64,000 nucleotides of DNA, taken from positions 1,129,858 to 1,193,857 of the forward strand of contig NZ_MAQW01000012.1 of assembly GCF_001682855.1 (NCBI RefSeq). Direction: 5' to 3'. The notes under the pieces were generated by a model. That model was not told the DNA's origin. It worked only from the letters and a program-made list of their open reading frames with translations, and did not search any database. This document shows positions 45,243 through 53,907 of this stretch, in pieces; the stretch's first letter is position 1, and the number at the start of each line of letters is the position of its first letter. The DNA is from Bacillus sp. FJAT-27264. GTDB lineage: Bacteria > Bacillota > Bacilli > Paenibacillales > Paenibacillaceae. A program made the position numbers and the translations under genes.

Positions 45243-46667
45243 ATGGAAAATCTAAAAATCATACCATTAATGATAGCATTATTACTAGCAGGATTCGTTG
45301 GGACATTTAACGAGACTGCACTGAATATTGCACTCAGTAATTTTATCGAAGTATTTTCAATTACTGAATCCACTGCACAATGGTTAACTACCTCCTACTT
45401 GCTAACTCTTGGAATTGTCATGCCATTATCAGGAGTTCTTATTCAACGATTCACGACAAGAAAACTGTTTCTTACTGCAGTCTTTATATCATTAATTGGC
45501 GCTTTAGTTGCTGCACTTGCAGGGAACTTTCAAGTTCTTTTATTAGGGCGAATATTACAAGCTTTTGGAACAGGCATCATTATTCCTTTAATGTATAACA
45601 TCGTACTTATTATTTTTCCCATACACAAAAGAGGAATGGCCATGGGATTAGTAACTATGGTTTATACAGCAGCTCCCGCAGTTGGACCCACTGTGTCTGG
45701 CTTGATTCTTTCTAATTACACTTGGCATTGGATCTTTTGGATTTCATTCACGCTTATGATGGCTGCACTCATTGTCGGATGGATCTCTATGCAAAATGTA
45801 TCACAACCCCAAAAAATAAATTTCGATGTTGTATCGTTGGTTTTGTCAACCATTGGATTTGGAGGAGTTGTATTTGGATTTAGTCAAGCTGGTGAAGGGA
45901 CATCTGGTTGGCTAAGTATTGAAGTCTATTTGCCTATTATCGTCGGAGGTTTAGGCCTCTATTGGTTTATTAGGCGCCAACTCTCAATGGCAGAACCATT
46001 AATGGACTTGAGAGTATTTTTCAAACCGATGTTTATTATTGGAAACGTGTTGATTTTCATTTGTATGATCGTCAATCTCTCAGTGACATTGCTCTTGCCA
46101 ATGTTTCTAATTAGAGTTTTGCATATGGGTGCATTTTCAGCAGCGATTACTTTGCTACCAGGTGGGATTATATATGCACTAATTTCACCGATAAACGGCC
46201 GCTTATTTGATCGTTTTGGACCGAAATGGCTTGTTAGAATCGGGACGATTTTAATGGCAGCAGGCATGTGTTCTTTTATATTTTTAGATCCAGACTCGTC
46301 CAAAATGTATATTATACTGATGCACATCATTGTCATGTTGGGCTTATTATTCGTATGGATGCCCGCTCAAACGAATGGAATGACGGCATTGCCACCTCAT
46401 ATGCACAAAGATGGCAATGCCGTCATGAATACCATTCCACAGATTGCAGGTGCCATCGGAATTGCGCTTGCTGTTAGCATTATGACCGTGAGTTCGCGTA
46501 AGTATTCTGGTGATTTGCTCCCATCTAATCATGAGGAATTTTCAACAGGCGCATTAGTTATGGGAATTCAAAGCTCATTCCTATTTTTGTTTATTGTTGC
46601 AATAGTGGGTGTTATAGCTTCACTGTTTTTGCGCAGAATACATGGAGATAGTGATCTATCAGCGTAA
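45243..46667 (+). CDS. MFS transporter, DHA2 family (EmrB/QacA-like)
   Basis: About 474 residues from ATG 45243; the frame is open from 45186 (GTG) and no candidate has a strong ribosome site. Fourteen helices are predicted. DHA2 features are FVGTFNETALNIALSNFIEV in helix 1 and LLGRILQAFGTGIIIPLMYN in helix 4. It probably exports a toxic compound. A well-formed GGAGGA site at 45121 is followed only by the three-codon ORF 45135-45146. The LOG gene follows 59 bp later, forming a two-gene unit under the WYL regulator. Confidence 0.9.
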   Translation: MENLKIIPLMIALLLAGFVGTFNETALNIALSNFIEVFSITESTAQWLTTSYLLTLGIVMPLSGVLIQRFTTRKLFLTAVFISLIGALVAALAGNFQVLLLGRILQAFGTGIIIPLMYNIVLIIFPIHKRGMAMGLVTMVYTAAPAVGPTVSGLILSNYTWHWIFWISFTLMMAALIVGWISMQNVSQPQKINFDVVSLVLSTIGFGGVVFGFSQAGEGTSGWLSIEVYLPIIVGGLGLYWFIRRQLSMAEPLMDLRVFFKPMFIIGNVLIFICMIVNLSVTLLLPMFLIRVLHMGAFSAAITLLPGGIIYALISPINGRLFDRFGPKWLVRIGTILMAAGMCSFIFLDPDSSKMYIILMHIIVMLGLLFVWMPAQTNGMTALPPHMHKDGNAVMNTIPQIAGAIGIALAVSIMTVSSRKYSGDLLPSNHEEFSTGALVMGIQSSFLFLFIVAIVGVIASLFLRRIHGDSDLSA

Positions 46668-46726
46668 TTCAAAAAACAGTTAATTAGAAAGTAATGATTA
46701 ACAAAAGAAATGGAGAAAATGTATCT

Positions 46727-47308
46727 ATGAAATCAATCGCTGTATTCTGTGGTTCCAAAGAAGGAAAATCTGCAATTTATAAAGAAGCTGCAATAGAACT
46801 GGGTCATGAACTAGCCAGACGCGAAATCACCCTGATTTACGGAGGCGCTATTACTGGGCTCATGGGAGAAGTTGCTAATGCAGTGTTGGAAAAAGGGGGC
46901 CGTGTAATTGGAGTTCTTCCTCATTTTTTACAGACTCGTGAGATTGCGCATAAAGGTTTGACTGAACTTATTATGGTCGATTCTATGCATGAACGTAAAG
47001 CCAAAATGGCTGAATTAGCAGATGGATTTATTTCACTCCCAGGCGGGCCAGGGACATTGGAAGAATATTTTGAGATATTTACTTGGGGCCAGCTTGGCCT
47101 GCATCAAAAGCCTTGTGGTTTATTGAATGTAAATCAATACTTCGATCCCATTGTATCCATGTTTAATGTTATGGACCGGGAACGTTTCATGCAACCGAAC
47201 GTTCGTGAAATGGTCTTAATAGATCAAACTCCGGAAGGGATACTTAATCAATTTTCAATGTATACTGCTCCTCCTGTCAGAACGTATCTCACGGAAAAAC
47301 GTACTTGA
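46727..47308 (+). CDS. LOG family protein (cytokinin riboside 5'-monophosphate phosphoribohydrolase-like)
   Basis: This encodes 193 residues from ATG 46727, with GGAG upstream; the frame is open from 46694. The LOG/lysine-decarboxylase-like fold is shown by IAVFCGSKEGKSAIYKEAA, GGAITGLMGEVANAVLE and the diagnostic PGGPGTLEEYFE motif that binds the nucleotide phosphate. Known LOG proteins release the base from nucleoside monophosphates; despite old annotations they do not decarboxylate lysine. It is paired with the DHA2 exporter, suggesting modification plus export of a nucleoside-like compound, which is inference. Confidence 0.9.
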   Translation: MKSIAVFCGSKEGKSAIYKEAAIELGHELARREITLIYGGAITGLMGEVANAVLEKGGRVIGVLPHFLQTREIAHKGLTELIMVDSMHERKAKMAELADGFISLPGGPGTLEEYFEIFTWGQLGLHQKPCGLLNVNQYFDPIVSMFNVMDRERFMQPNVREMVLIDQTPEGILNQFSMYTAPPVRTYLTEKRT

Positions 47309-47398
47309 TTAAATGAAGCTCTCCAAACCAAGAAAATAGCGTTCACTAAAGTACGAACAACTCTCTATTATGCTCTAACGAGAAACGATAGCTTAAAT

Positions 47399-47424
47399 AG
47401 CAGATTGCTAATGCGATCTGCTTT
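47399..47424 (+). terminator. Terminator of the exporter-LOG unit
   Basis: A 10-bp stem with one wobble (47399-47408 with 47413-47422), loop TAAT, followed by TTCTTTATT. Confidence 0.7.
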
Positions 47425-47505
47425 CTTTATTGAAGTAACGGGCAAAGTAGTTCCACGTTCGTTAATGTCTGGATAGCCCGTTAAGTGAACGCATCATGCT
47501 CCAAT

Positions 47506-48444
47506 CTACTCTCCGATCAGCGTCATACCCAGCGCCCATATCTTCTCTATGTTCTGCACATCCGCAGCGTAAGCGGGATAGCTCTCCGATCCAAAGATAT
47601 TCCTCAATTGTGCGAGGCCTGTCTCCGTTGTTGCCGGATGCATAATCTCTCTCCTGTGGTTAATGAACCGTCCAGTGACAGTCTTGAATTCGTCAGAGGT
47701 GCAGATATGAAAATAATGATCAGCCATGCCGGATGGCTGTGGGTTGGTCAGATTTTGGACCCGTGCCAGCACTCGCCACAGGGGACTCATTTTGTTAATC
47801 GTCGCTGGAGACAACTTTACACGATTAATCTGCAAGGCATTCACGTTAATCCCTCGGCTCTTGTACTCTTCGGCCAGTTTGAAGTTCAACAGCAATAATG
47901 CCATTTTGGAATCTCCATACCGCTTATACATACTGAACGGCCGGGTGCCACGGAACTCCCCGCGCAAATTATCGAACTCGATCGTCCGTTTGGGATCAAA
48001 GAAGTGCTTGATATTCGTCGTACAGGCATGCAGAATCCTCGGGTCTGGCGATTGTTCAAGCAGGCCGCGCAGCAAATGGCTCATTAGCAAAGGGCCAAAT
48101 GTGTTGGTCGCAAAGGTCAGCTCGATATGCTCGGGGCTGAGCTTATACTCTTTTTCACCATAATTCAGGTAAGCTGCGTTATGGATGAGGATATCCAGAC
48201 GGCGGTACTTGGCAGTAAAGGCTGTGCAGAAGGCACGGATGGATGCAAAAGAAGACATATCAAGCTCAATAAGATCGACACTCTGGTTACTGGAAAGCTG
48301 TATGATCTGCTCCTGAACGCCCCTGCTCCGCTGCAAACTACGACAGGCCATCACCACATGATAGCCTTCACTAGCGAACTTTAGCGCCGCCGCCCTGCCT
48401 ATGCCCGAATTTGCCCCAGTAATGATTACAACTCGCTGTTCCAT
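47506..48444 (-). CDS. Short-chain dehydrogenase/reductase (retinol-dehydrogenase-like)
   Basis: This encodes 312 residues from ATG 48444, with GGGAGG 6 bp upstream; an ATG six codons earlier is possible. The NAD(P) motif TGANSGIGRAAA and the NNAG-like HNAAYLNYG are present, and the catalytic YxxxK reads YGDSK. The usual catalytic Ser in the VSS strand is replaced by HACTTN, which may lower activity. Length and layout fit the retinol dehydrogenase/WWOX-like group common in bacteria. The substrate is unknown. Confidence 0.87.
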   Translation of the reverse strand: MEQRVVIITGANSGIGRAAALKFASEGYHVVMACRSLQRSRGVQEQIIQLSSNQSVDLIELDMSSFASIRAFCTAFTAKYRRLDILIHNAAYLNYGEKEYKLSPEHIELTFATNTFGPLLMSHLLRGLLEQSPDPRILHACTTNIKHFFDPKRTIEFDNLRGEFRGTRPFSMYKRYGDSKMALLLLNFKLAEEYKSRGINVNALQINRVKLSPATINKMSPLWRVLARVQNLTNPQPSGMADHYFHICTSDEFKTVTGRFINHRREIMHPATTETGLAQLRNIFGSESYPAYAADVQNIEKIWALGMTLIGE

Positions 48445-48481
48445 CCCCGGCCTCCCTGACATCTTAGTTTGCCTTGGACCT

Positions 48482-49081
48482 CTAATCTTGGTTTATCCAA
48501 TTCTGTCTATCAAGCTTATAGTGATTATAGCTTTCGTTATCGATCTCAATAATCCCTTGTAATTGAAATCCGGATTTTTGGATGACTCTATTGGACGGCA
48601 AATTATGTAAAAGTGCAATAGCATTCAGCACCTCAACGATCGTATGTGCGAATAAATACTTGATCATTCCTTGTGCGGCTTGAGTTGTATAGCCTTTTCC
48701 TCTATGTTCTTTAGATATTGCATACATAATTTCCCGGCCCGGGGCCGGCAATTCGTCTTTTATTCCTGAAGCACACCATCCGATTAACTCTCCCGTCTCT
48801 TTCAGAATAATACCCAATCGAAGACGGAGCTCACCAATATCTCCACCTTCCGCTACAGCCTTCAGAAACTGCCCGTTCTCTGGAATTTCGTAGTGTATGA
48901 GCCATTCTTCCCGCTGCTCTTTCGCTACGTTTCAGCCTGTAAAAAATTCATGTATTTCAGGTTGCCAGGTAAGCGAATGAAATGCATCAAGATCAGTAAC
49001 TATGTATTCTCGTAAAATGATGTCCTGACAGTCAATGCTAAATGTATTGTTCTCTGCATGATAATGAGTATGGGTCTCCAT
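48482..49081 (-). pseudogene. GNAT-family N-acetyltransferase interrupted by an in-frame stop
   Basis: A single frame of 200 codons runs from ATG 49081, behind AAGGAGA, to the stop at 48482. It is broken only by TGA at codon 50 (48932-48934). The sequence reads through as FFTG-stop-NVAKEQREEW, where a Trp codon TGG is the probable ancestor. Downstream the acetyl-CoA region (EIMYAISKEHRGKGYTTQAA) and NLPSNRVIQKSGFQ are intact. It resembles RimJ/RimL-like acetyltransferases. Only residues from about 48817 could be made from an internal start. Confidence 0.85.
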
Positions 49082-49250
49082 GAAATATCTCCTTCTGGAA
49101 ATGTCCTTTTTCCCATCATAATGATTTATTAGATCCTATGACTTAGATAAAACAATTATAGCTAAACTGTACTGTTCATGAAAAAAGTCTGGATAATCGG
49201 AACACCTCGTTTTCATCTCACCCATTTCTAGAATTTTTATTAGCCTAAAA

Positions 49251-50141
49251 TCAATCCAATAACCTGTTCTTTATAATCTCAACAAATTTTGTTGATGCTG
49301 GCGATAAGGACACACTTTTCAAAAAAGAGATGCCAACACTCCGCTTCGGTATTTCCTCGGTTAATGAAACTTGATGCAATACTCCAGTATTCAAATATTT
49401 CTGGGAGAATTCCTTCGTCACACAAGCTACGCCTAAATTGATCTTGGCAAATTCCAATAGCAAATGATGTGAACCCAGTTCAAATTCGGGAGAAATTTTA
49501 ATTCCTTTAGACAGCATATAGTCTTCCACATATTTTCTGGAGTTGGACTTGGATTCAAGGAAGATTAACGGCAATTTGACGACCTGCTCCAGGGTGACCG
49601 TTCCTGCTAACTGGCTCTTAAATTTCTCCCCATATACAAAAATATCATGAATATCAGTGCAGGGGACTAATTCTAGTGCCGGATCTTCCAGCGGAAAATT
49701 ACAAATACCAATATCCACACTGCCTGATTTAATTAGCGCACAAATCTCAAGGGTAGTGCCATTCACCATCTTGAACTTAATATTAGGGTAACGATTATGG
49801 AACTCTTCTAGGTAAGGAAGTAAAAAATACTTGGAAATCGTATCGCCTACGCCTATCTTCAACTCGCCTGTCGTTAAATTTTTCAATTCAAGTAACTTTT
49901 CTTCCCCGACGTGGATTAAATTCATGGCCGAATTGGCATAGTCAAATAAGAGGCGGCCTTCATCCGTTAAAAATACACCCTTTGATGTTCTGGTGAATAG
50001 CCTGGTATCGAGTTCCCTTTCTAATTGCATAATCCCCTGGCTGACAGCCGGCTGTGTCATATAAAGCTCTTGAGCCGCTTTGGAAAAGCTTGTGTTCCTA
50101 GCCACTGTACAAAACACTTTATATAAATCTAACTTGCTCAC
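49251..50141 (-). CDS. LysR-family transcriptional regulator
   Basis: This encodes 296 residues from GTG 50141, preceded by AGAGGTG; an upstream GTG lies within that site. The wHTH is at residues 1-60 (NTSFSKAAQELYMTQPAVSQ), followed by the effector domain. It is divergent from the F420-ligase-like gene, and the dyad ATAAG-N5-CTTAT (50146-50160) overlaps its ribosome site, so it probably represses itself and controls the divergent gene. The AT-rich composition matches its neighbours. Confidence 0.88.
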   Translation of the reverse strand: MSKLDLYKVFCTVARNTSFSKAAQELYMTQPAVSQGIMQLERELDTRLFTRTSKGVFLTDEGRLLFDYANSAMNLIHVGEEKLLELKNLTTGELKIGVGDTISKYFLLPYLEEFHNRYPNIKFKMVNGTTLEICALIKSGSVDIGICNFPLEDPALELVPCTDIHDIFVYGEKFKSQLAGTVTLEQVVKLPLIFLESKSNSRKYVEDYMLSKGIKISPEFELGSHHLLLEFAKINLGVACVTKEFSQKYLNTGVLHQVSLTEEIPKRSVGISFLKSVSLSPASTKFVEIIKNRLLD

Positions 50142-50145
50142 TACT

Positions 50146-50160
50146 ATAAGCACCTCTTAT
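50146..50160. promoter_or_regulatory. LysR-box dyad between LysR and F420-ligase-like genes
   Basis: ATAAG-CACCT-CTTAT has perfect 5-bp arms and the T-N11-A layout of LysR operators; the ATAA-N7-TTAT form is known for CcpC. It covers the LysR ribosome site. Confidence 0.55.
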
Positions 50161-50249
50161 ATCACATATTTAATATATTAATTTCATTTATACCATTAGA
50201 TAGGTGTATATTACCAATAGGAATCCAAATCATGCAAGGAGCGATTATA

Positions 50250-51440
50250 TTGGAAAGAGTTGTCGGAACAGTTGTAAGAGGCCTTCGTTGCCCCATCATT
50301 AATCAAGGGGATAGCATCGAAGACATCGTAGTAGATAGTGTTCTAAAAGCTTCCGAAGTGGAAGGCTTCCGCATTCAGGATAAAGATATCGTTACGGTTA
50401 CGGAATCCATCGTTGCACGTGCGCAAGGCAACTATGCTACCATTGATCATATTGCACAAGATGTGAACTCCAAATATGGAGAAGATACCATCGGCGTTAT
50501 TTTCCCGATCTTAAGCCGGAACCGCTTTGCTATCTGTCTTCGCGGTATTGCCAAAGGGGCTAAAAAAATTGTGCTCATGCTCAGTTATCCGGCGGATGAG
50601 GTAGGAAACCACTTAGTGGATCTGGACGAACTGGATGAAAAAGGAGTTAATCCTTGGACGGATGTATTGACAGAGCAACAATTCCGCGAGCTGTTTGGAT
50701 ATAAGAAGCATACCTTTACCGGCATTGATTATATCGATTACTATAAATCATTAATTGAAGAATACGGCGTGGAATGTGAAGTCATTTTCTCCAATAATCC
50801 AAAGACTATACTGCAGTATACTAAACATGTACTGACTTGCGATATCCATACAAGATTCAGAACGAAGAGGATTTTGAAAGCCAACGGCGGAGAAAAAGTA
50901 TATAGCCTTGATGACATCTTGGCTGCATCGGTGGATGGCAGTGGATGTAATGAAAGCTATGGTCTGCTTGGTTCTAATAAATCGACAGAAAATAGCATAA
51001 AGTTATTCCCGCGCAATTGCCAACCTATCGTGGATAACATCCAACGCAGACTTAAAGAAAAAACGGGCAAGCTTGTCGAGGTTATGATCTACGGGGATGG
51101 AGCTTTTAAAGACCCTGTCGGTAAAATATGGGAACTGGCTGATCCGGTTGTATCGCCTGCTTATACAGCAGGACTTGATGGCACACCTAACGAGGTAAAA
51201 TTGAAATACCTTGCTGATAACAACTTCGCTGATTTGAAAGGTGAAGTATTGCAGCAGGCCATCTCTCAATACATCAACAATAAAGAGACCGATCTGGTAG
51301 GCGCCATGGAAGCACAAGGTACGACACCTAGACGATTGACCGATCTGATCGGCTCTTTATCAGACCTGACTTCCGGCAGTGGAGATAAGGGTACGCCCAT
51401 TATCTTTATTCAAGGATATTTTGATAACTATACGAATTAA
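50250..51440 (+). CDS. Coenzyme F420-0:L-glutamate ligase-like protein (CofE domain)
   Basis: This encodes 396 residues from TTG 50250, which has AAGGAGC 7-8 bp upstream; ATG 50232 lacks a site. CofE-like segments include GFRIQDKDIVTVTESIVARA (residues 40-59), PILSRNRFAICLRGIAKGAK and YGDGAFKDPVGKIWELADPV. F420 itself is not known from Bacillota of this type, and no other F420 genes are present, so another amide-ligase role is likely. A 108-bp internally deleted copy of this gene lies at 57584-57691. Confidence 0.85.
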   Translation: MERVVGTVVRGLRCPIINQGDSIEDIVVDSVLKASEVEGFRIQDKDIVTVTESIVARAQGNYATIDHIAQDVNSKYGEDTIGVIFPILSRNRFAICLRGIAKGAKKIVLMLSYPADEVGNHLVDLDELDEKGVNPWTDVLTEQQFRELFGYKKHTFTGIDYIDYYKSLIEEYGVECEVIFSNNPKTILQYTKHVLTCDIHTRFRTKRILKANGGEKVYSLDDILAASVDGSGCNESYGLLGSNKSTENSIKLFPRNCQPIVDNIQRRLKEKTGKLVEVMIYGDGAFKDPVGKIWELADPVVSPAYTAGLDGTPNEVKLKYLADNNFADLKGEVLQQAISQYINNKETDLVGAMEAQGTTPRRLTDLIGSLSDLTSGSGDKGTPIIFIQGYFDNYTN

Positions 51441-51481
51441 CGTTTTTTGGGGACCTGCTCCCATCCTATAAAACTATTCGC

Positions 51482-51520
51482 CAAAAAAGCTGGGAACCTC
51501 TACAGGTGCCCAGCTTTACT
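51482..51520. terminator. Terminator between F420-ligase-like and YdeI genes
   Basis: AAAGCTGGG (51486-51494) pairs with CCCAGCTTT (51509-51517), flanked by A6 on one side and TTTATTT further along on the other. It serves the ligase gene and probably also the convergent YdeI gene. A near-copy is found at 57640-57675. Confidence 0.8.
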
Positions 51521-51677
51521 TTATTTATGGGATAAACCACGGGCAAATGCTGTTAACGTAACGTCAGCTTCTCGATATTTGCTTGTACAAGCGCTACTAG
51601 CTAAGTACCATGTAGCCATTATTTTTCTTGAAGTCACTTGGCAAGTATTTAACATCATAAATTTGCCCAAGATCATC

Positions 51678-52247
51678 TTAATAATCTAGCAGACGTCCAT
51701 TATCATTCCATTGGCCGTACATTTTGTTTGCTCTAGTATTTGTTATGAATTTGTCTAATCTGCTCTTAAACAATTCTGGCTGTTTCTTATTGCTTTGTAT
51801 CGTATCGATCCGAACTCTTTTATAAAGCTCTGGAAATGCCATGAAATGATCGTATACTTGCCTTTCTTCTTTGAGCCTTTCCTCTATAACTCCATCTATT
51901 CCGAAAGAATCGTAATCCATATCAGGAAGAACCTTTCTTCCTTCATCTGTCAGGAGTCCCAACTTTTCAAGGCGGCGAACACGTTCTTTATTCAATTCAG
52001 TCCATGAGCTTTTTTTGCTTCGGGGAGACAGTCTCTGAGCCAGCTCCGTTTCAGATATTTTCTTCTTGACTCCATCAATCCATCCAAAGCACAAAGCTTC
52101 CTCGACTGCATCCAAATATAAGAGCGTATCCACTTTGGGCGTCATATTGACCAAGACCCAACAACATTTTTCAATCCTACTATTCTCCTGTAGCCAGAAC
52201 CTCAGCTCTTCTCTCGATTTTACGGGAGTCAAATGATCCATTTCCAT
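51678..52247 (-). CDS. YdeI/OmpD-associated family protein
   Basis: About 189 residues from ATG 52247; GGAGGTGAG lies 12 bp upstream and the frame is open to 52280. The N-terminal segment LTPVKSREELRFWLQENSRI and the following CFGWIDGVKKKI motif identify the bacteriocin-protection YdeI/OmpD-associated family, and the C-terminal helical repeat FKSRLDKFITNTRANKMYGQ fits. The molecular function is unknown; in Salmonella a relative supports resistance to polymyxin. Confidence 0.82.
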   Translation of the reverse strand: MEMDHLTPVKSREELRFWLQENSRIEKCCWVLVNMTPKVDTLLYLDAVEEALCFGWIDGVKKKISETELAQRLSPRSKKSSWTELNKERVRRLEKLGLLTDEGRKVLPDMDYDSFGIDGVIEERLKEERQVYDHFMAFPELYKRVRIDTIQSNKKQPELFKSRLDKFITNTRANKMYGQWNDNGRLLDY

Positions 52248-52343
52248 GTATAAAAAGAAACTCACCTCCACATTTGTCATATCTTAAAGCCATAAAAAAG
52301 ATAAGCGAAGAACAGCTATTTTTCATAAATCGTGCCTCCATCG

Positions 52344-52381
52344 GTATAAAAAAAATGGCCTTCAGCTGGAAGACCATTTTT
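52344..52381 (-). terminator. Terminator of the PhnB-like gene
   Basis: A 12-bp stem with one mismatch (52351-52362 with 52370-52381) is followed on the minus strand by T8, 10 bp past the stop. Confidence 0.88.
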
Positions 52382-52391
52382 CAGAAGTGAG

Positions 52392-52856
52392 TTACTGTTT
52401 GTTGGCTATTACTTGATCTAGGAATTTATCCGCGTCACTATTAAATTTCCAGTTGACCCCGAACTGATCAACCAGCGTTCCAAAGCACGAAGACCAAGGA
52501 TAATTGGATAACGGCATGGTGACATGGCCGCCAAGGGACAAAGCATTAAAGTATTGCTCCAGTTTTTGCTTATCGTCGATGACCAGACTAATCAGAATAT
52601 TATTCCCTTGCACCAGCTCACCTGTTACCGCCTTCATGGAAGGCAGAATGTCCGACATCATAAGCTTCCCGCCTGCGAATTCGATGGAAGACTCCATGAT
52701 CATATTTAACTCATTTTCCGGCATTGGGTAGTTAGGATCTTGCGGGATATCCCCGAATTTCACTTTCTTTACTTCAATTGCACTCAAAGCCTCCGAATAA
52801 AATTCAATCACTTGTTCTGAGATTCCATCAAAATTCAAATATGCGATAGCTGACAT
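52392..52856 (-). CDS. VOC family protein, PhnB-like
   Basis: This encodes 154 residues from ATG 52856, with GGAGGG 8 bp upstream; an extension to 52910 would overlap the operator. PhnB-like features are the start AIAYLNFDGISEQVIEFYSE, the middle FAGGKLMMSDILP and the C-terminal FGTLVDQFGVNWKFN. These proteins lack demonstrated phosphonate function despite the name. It is divergent from a WYL regulator, and the operator dyad overlaps its -35 region, so it is probably the regulator's target. Confidence 0.87.
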   Translation of the reverse strand: MSAIAYLNFDGISEQVIEFYSEALSAIEVKKVKFGDIPQDPNYPMPENELNMIMESSIEFAGGKLMMSDILPSMKAVTGELVQGNNILISLVIDDKQKLEQYFNALSLGGHVTMPLSNYPWSSCFGTLVDQFGVNWKFNSDADKFLDQVIANKQ

Positions 52857-52902
52857 AAAGTAATCCCTCCTTCTTGTGATAAATGTAGTATAATGTACAA
52901 AA

Positions 52903-52922
52903 GGTGACAACTATATGTCACC
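52903..52922. promoter_or_regulatory. Operator dyad between PhnB-like gene and WYL regulator
   Basis: GGTGACA-N6-TGTCACC is a perfect 7-bp dyad. Its core TGACA-N6-TGTCA is identical in sequence and spacing to the dyad before the other WYL gene (45049-45064). On the minus strand TTGTCA here, followed by TACATT after 17 bp, would serve as promoter of the PhnB-like gene. Confidence 0.65.
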
Positions 52923-52958
52923 GTTCTCAGATGATGTAGAGAAATAAGAGGAGGATAT

Positions 52959-53870
52959 ATGGACAAGGTTGAGCGACTTATTTCTATAATAATGATTTTG
53001 CTGAAAAAAAATATCGTTTCGACTAGTGAATTCGCGCAATTATTTAATGTTTCCAAAAGAACGATTCTTCGTGATATGGAAACACTGAGTCTATCAAACA
53101 TCCCGATCTATGCTACCCATGGAGTTAATGGCGGCTACGGTATTATGGATGAATACAAGGTTGATAAACGTCTTTTAAGCAGCAACGACTTAGAGAATAT
53201 ATTAACTGCGCTCGGTGGATTGGAACAAATTCTAATTAGCGAAGAAGTTGAACTTACTATAAAAAAAATAGAAGCGATGGTTAGCCCCTTGTCTCTGAAA
53301 AGTTCAATTCAACTGTCATTTTATGATTGGGAGGGCCGGTCTGAGATTCTTCAAACCTTGAGGATATGTCAAGAATCCATATTGAAGCGAAGGTTAGTTT
53401 CATTTGATTATGTAGATAAGGATGGCGCTACGTCGAATAGAATTGTCGAGCCCTATCAGCTTCATTTTAGCGAAAGAAGTTGGTATCTGAAAGGATTCTG
53501 TTTAGATCGTATGGGATATAGAACGTTTAAATTATCCCGGATCGATAAGCTTAATATGGATGAAAAAACATTCAGCCCTAGAGAATATTTATTAGAACAA
53601 GAACGTGAAGCAAGTTATCAACCGCAGCTAGTCGCCATTAAGGCATTGATTTCGCCTAGCATAAAAGATCAATACATTGAGAGGTACGGTCGAAAAAGTA
53701 TTGAAAACTATAGTTCCGAATTTTTATTAGCAACCATTTCTGTTCCTCAAAACAATACGGGATTTCAATTTTTAGCAAGTTTCGGCACCAATCTAACCAT
53801 CCTAGAGCCCAAAACATATGTTGAAGACTTTCGAAATTATTTAAATAAAATGATAGATAATTATTCCTAA
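52959..53870 (+). CDS. WYL-domain transcriptional regulator (YafY/DeoR-like)
   Basis: A 303-residue paralogue of the regulator at 44094-45017. The HTH_11 is in residues 17-40 (VSTSEFAQLFNVSKRTILRD), and the WYL domain contains SWYLKGFCLDRMGYRTFKLS. The two proteins share clear stretches such as RTIxRDxET and HGVNGGYGIMDEYK versus NGGFSIMERYK. Divergent from the PhnB-like gene across the dyad at 52903-52922. WYL domains bind nucleic acid or small ligands; the signal is unknown. Confidence 0.9.
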   Translation: MDKVERLISIIMILLKKNIVSTSEFAQLFNVSKRTILRDMETLSLSNIPIYATHGVNGGYGIMDEYKVDKRLLSSNDLENILTALGGLEQILISEEVELTIKKIEAMVSPLSLKSSIQLSFYDWEGRSEILQTLRICQESILKRRLVSFDYVDKDGATSNRIVEPYQLHFSERSWYLKGFCLDRMGYRTFKLSRIDKLNMDEKTFSPREYLLEQEREASYQPQLVAIKALISPSIKDQYIERYGRKSIENYSSEFLLATISVPQNNTGFQFLASFGTNLTILEPKTYVEDFRNYLNKMIDNYS

Positions 53871-53889
53871 AAAAGCCCCGTTTGGGGCT
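53868..53889 (-). terminator. Terminator of the sensor kinase gene
   Basis: AGCCCC (53874-53879) pairs with GGGGCT (53884-53889), loop GTTT, with T6 on the minus strand. It overlaps the WYL stop codon region, between convergent genes. Confidence 0.75.
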
Positions 53890-53907
53890 AATGAATGGGC
53901 AAGCCTC

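Noticed and set aside
47436..47491. Inverted repeats (TAACGGGC/GCCCGTTA and GCGTTCACT pairs) resembling an integron attC site
   Set aside because: The right end fits GTTRRRY but the left core is wrong, and there is no integrase or cassette array. Treated as chance or decayed sequence.
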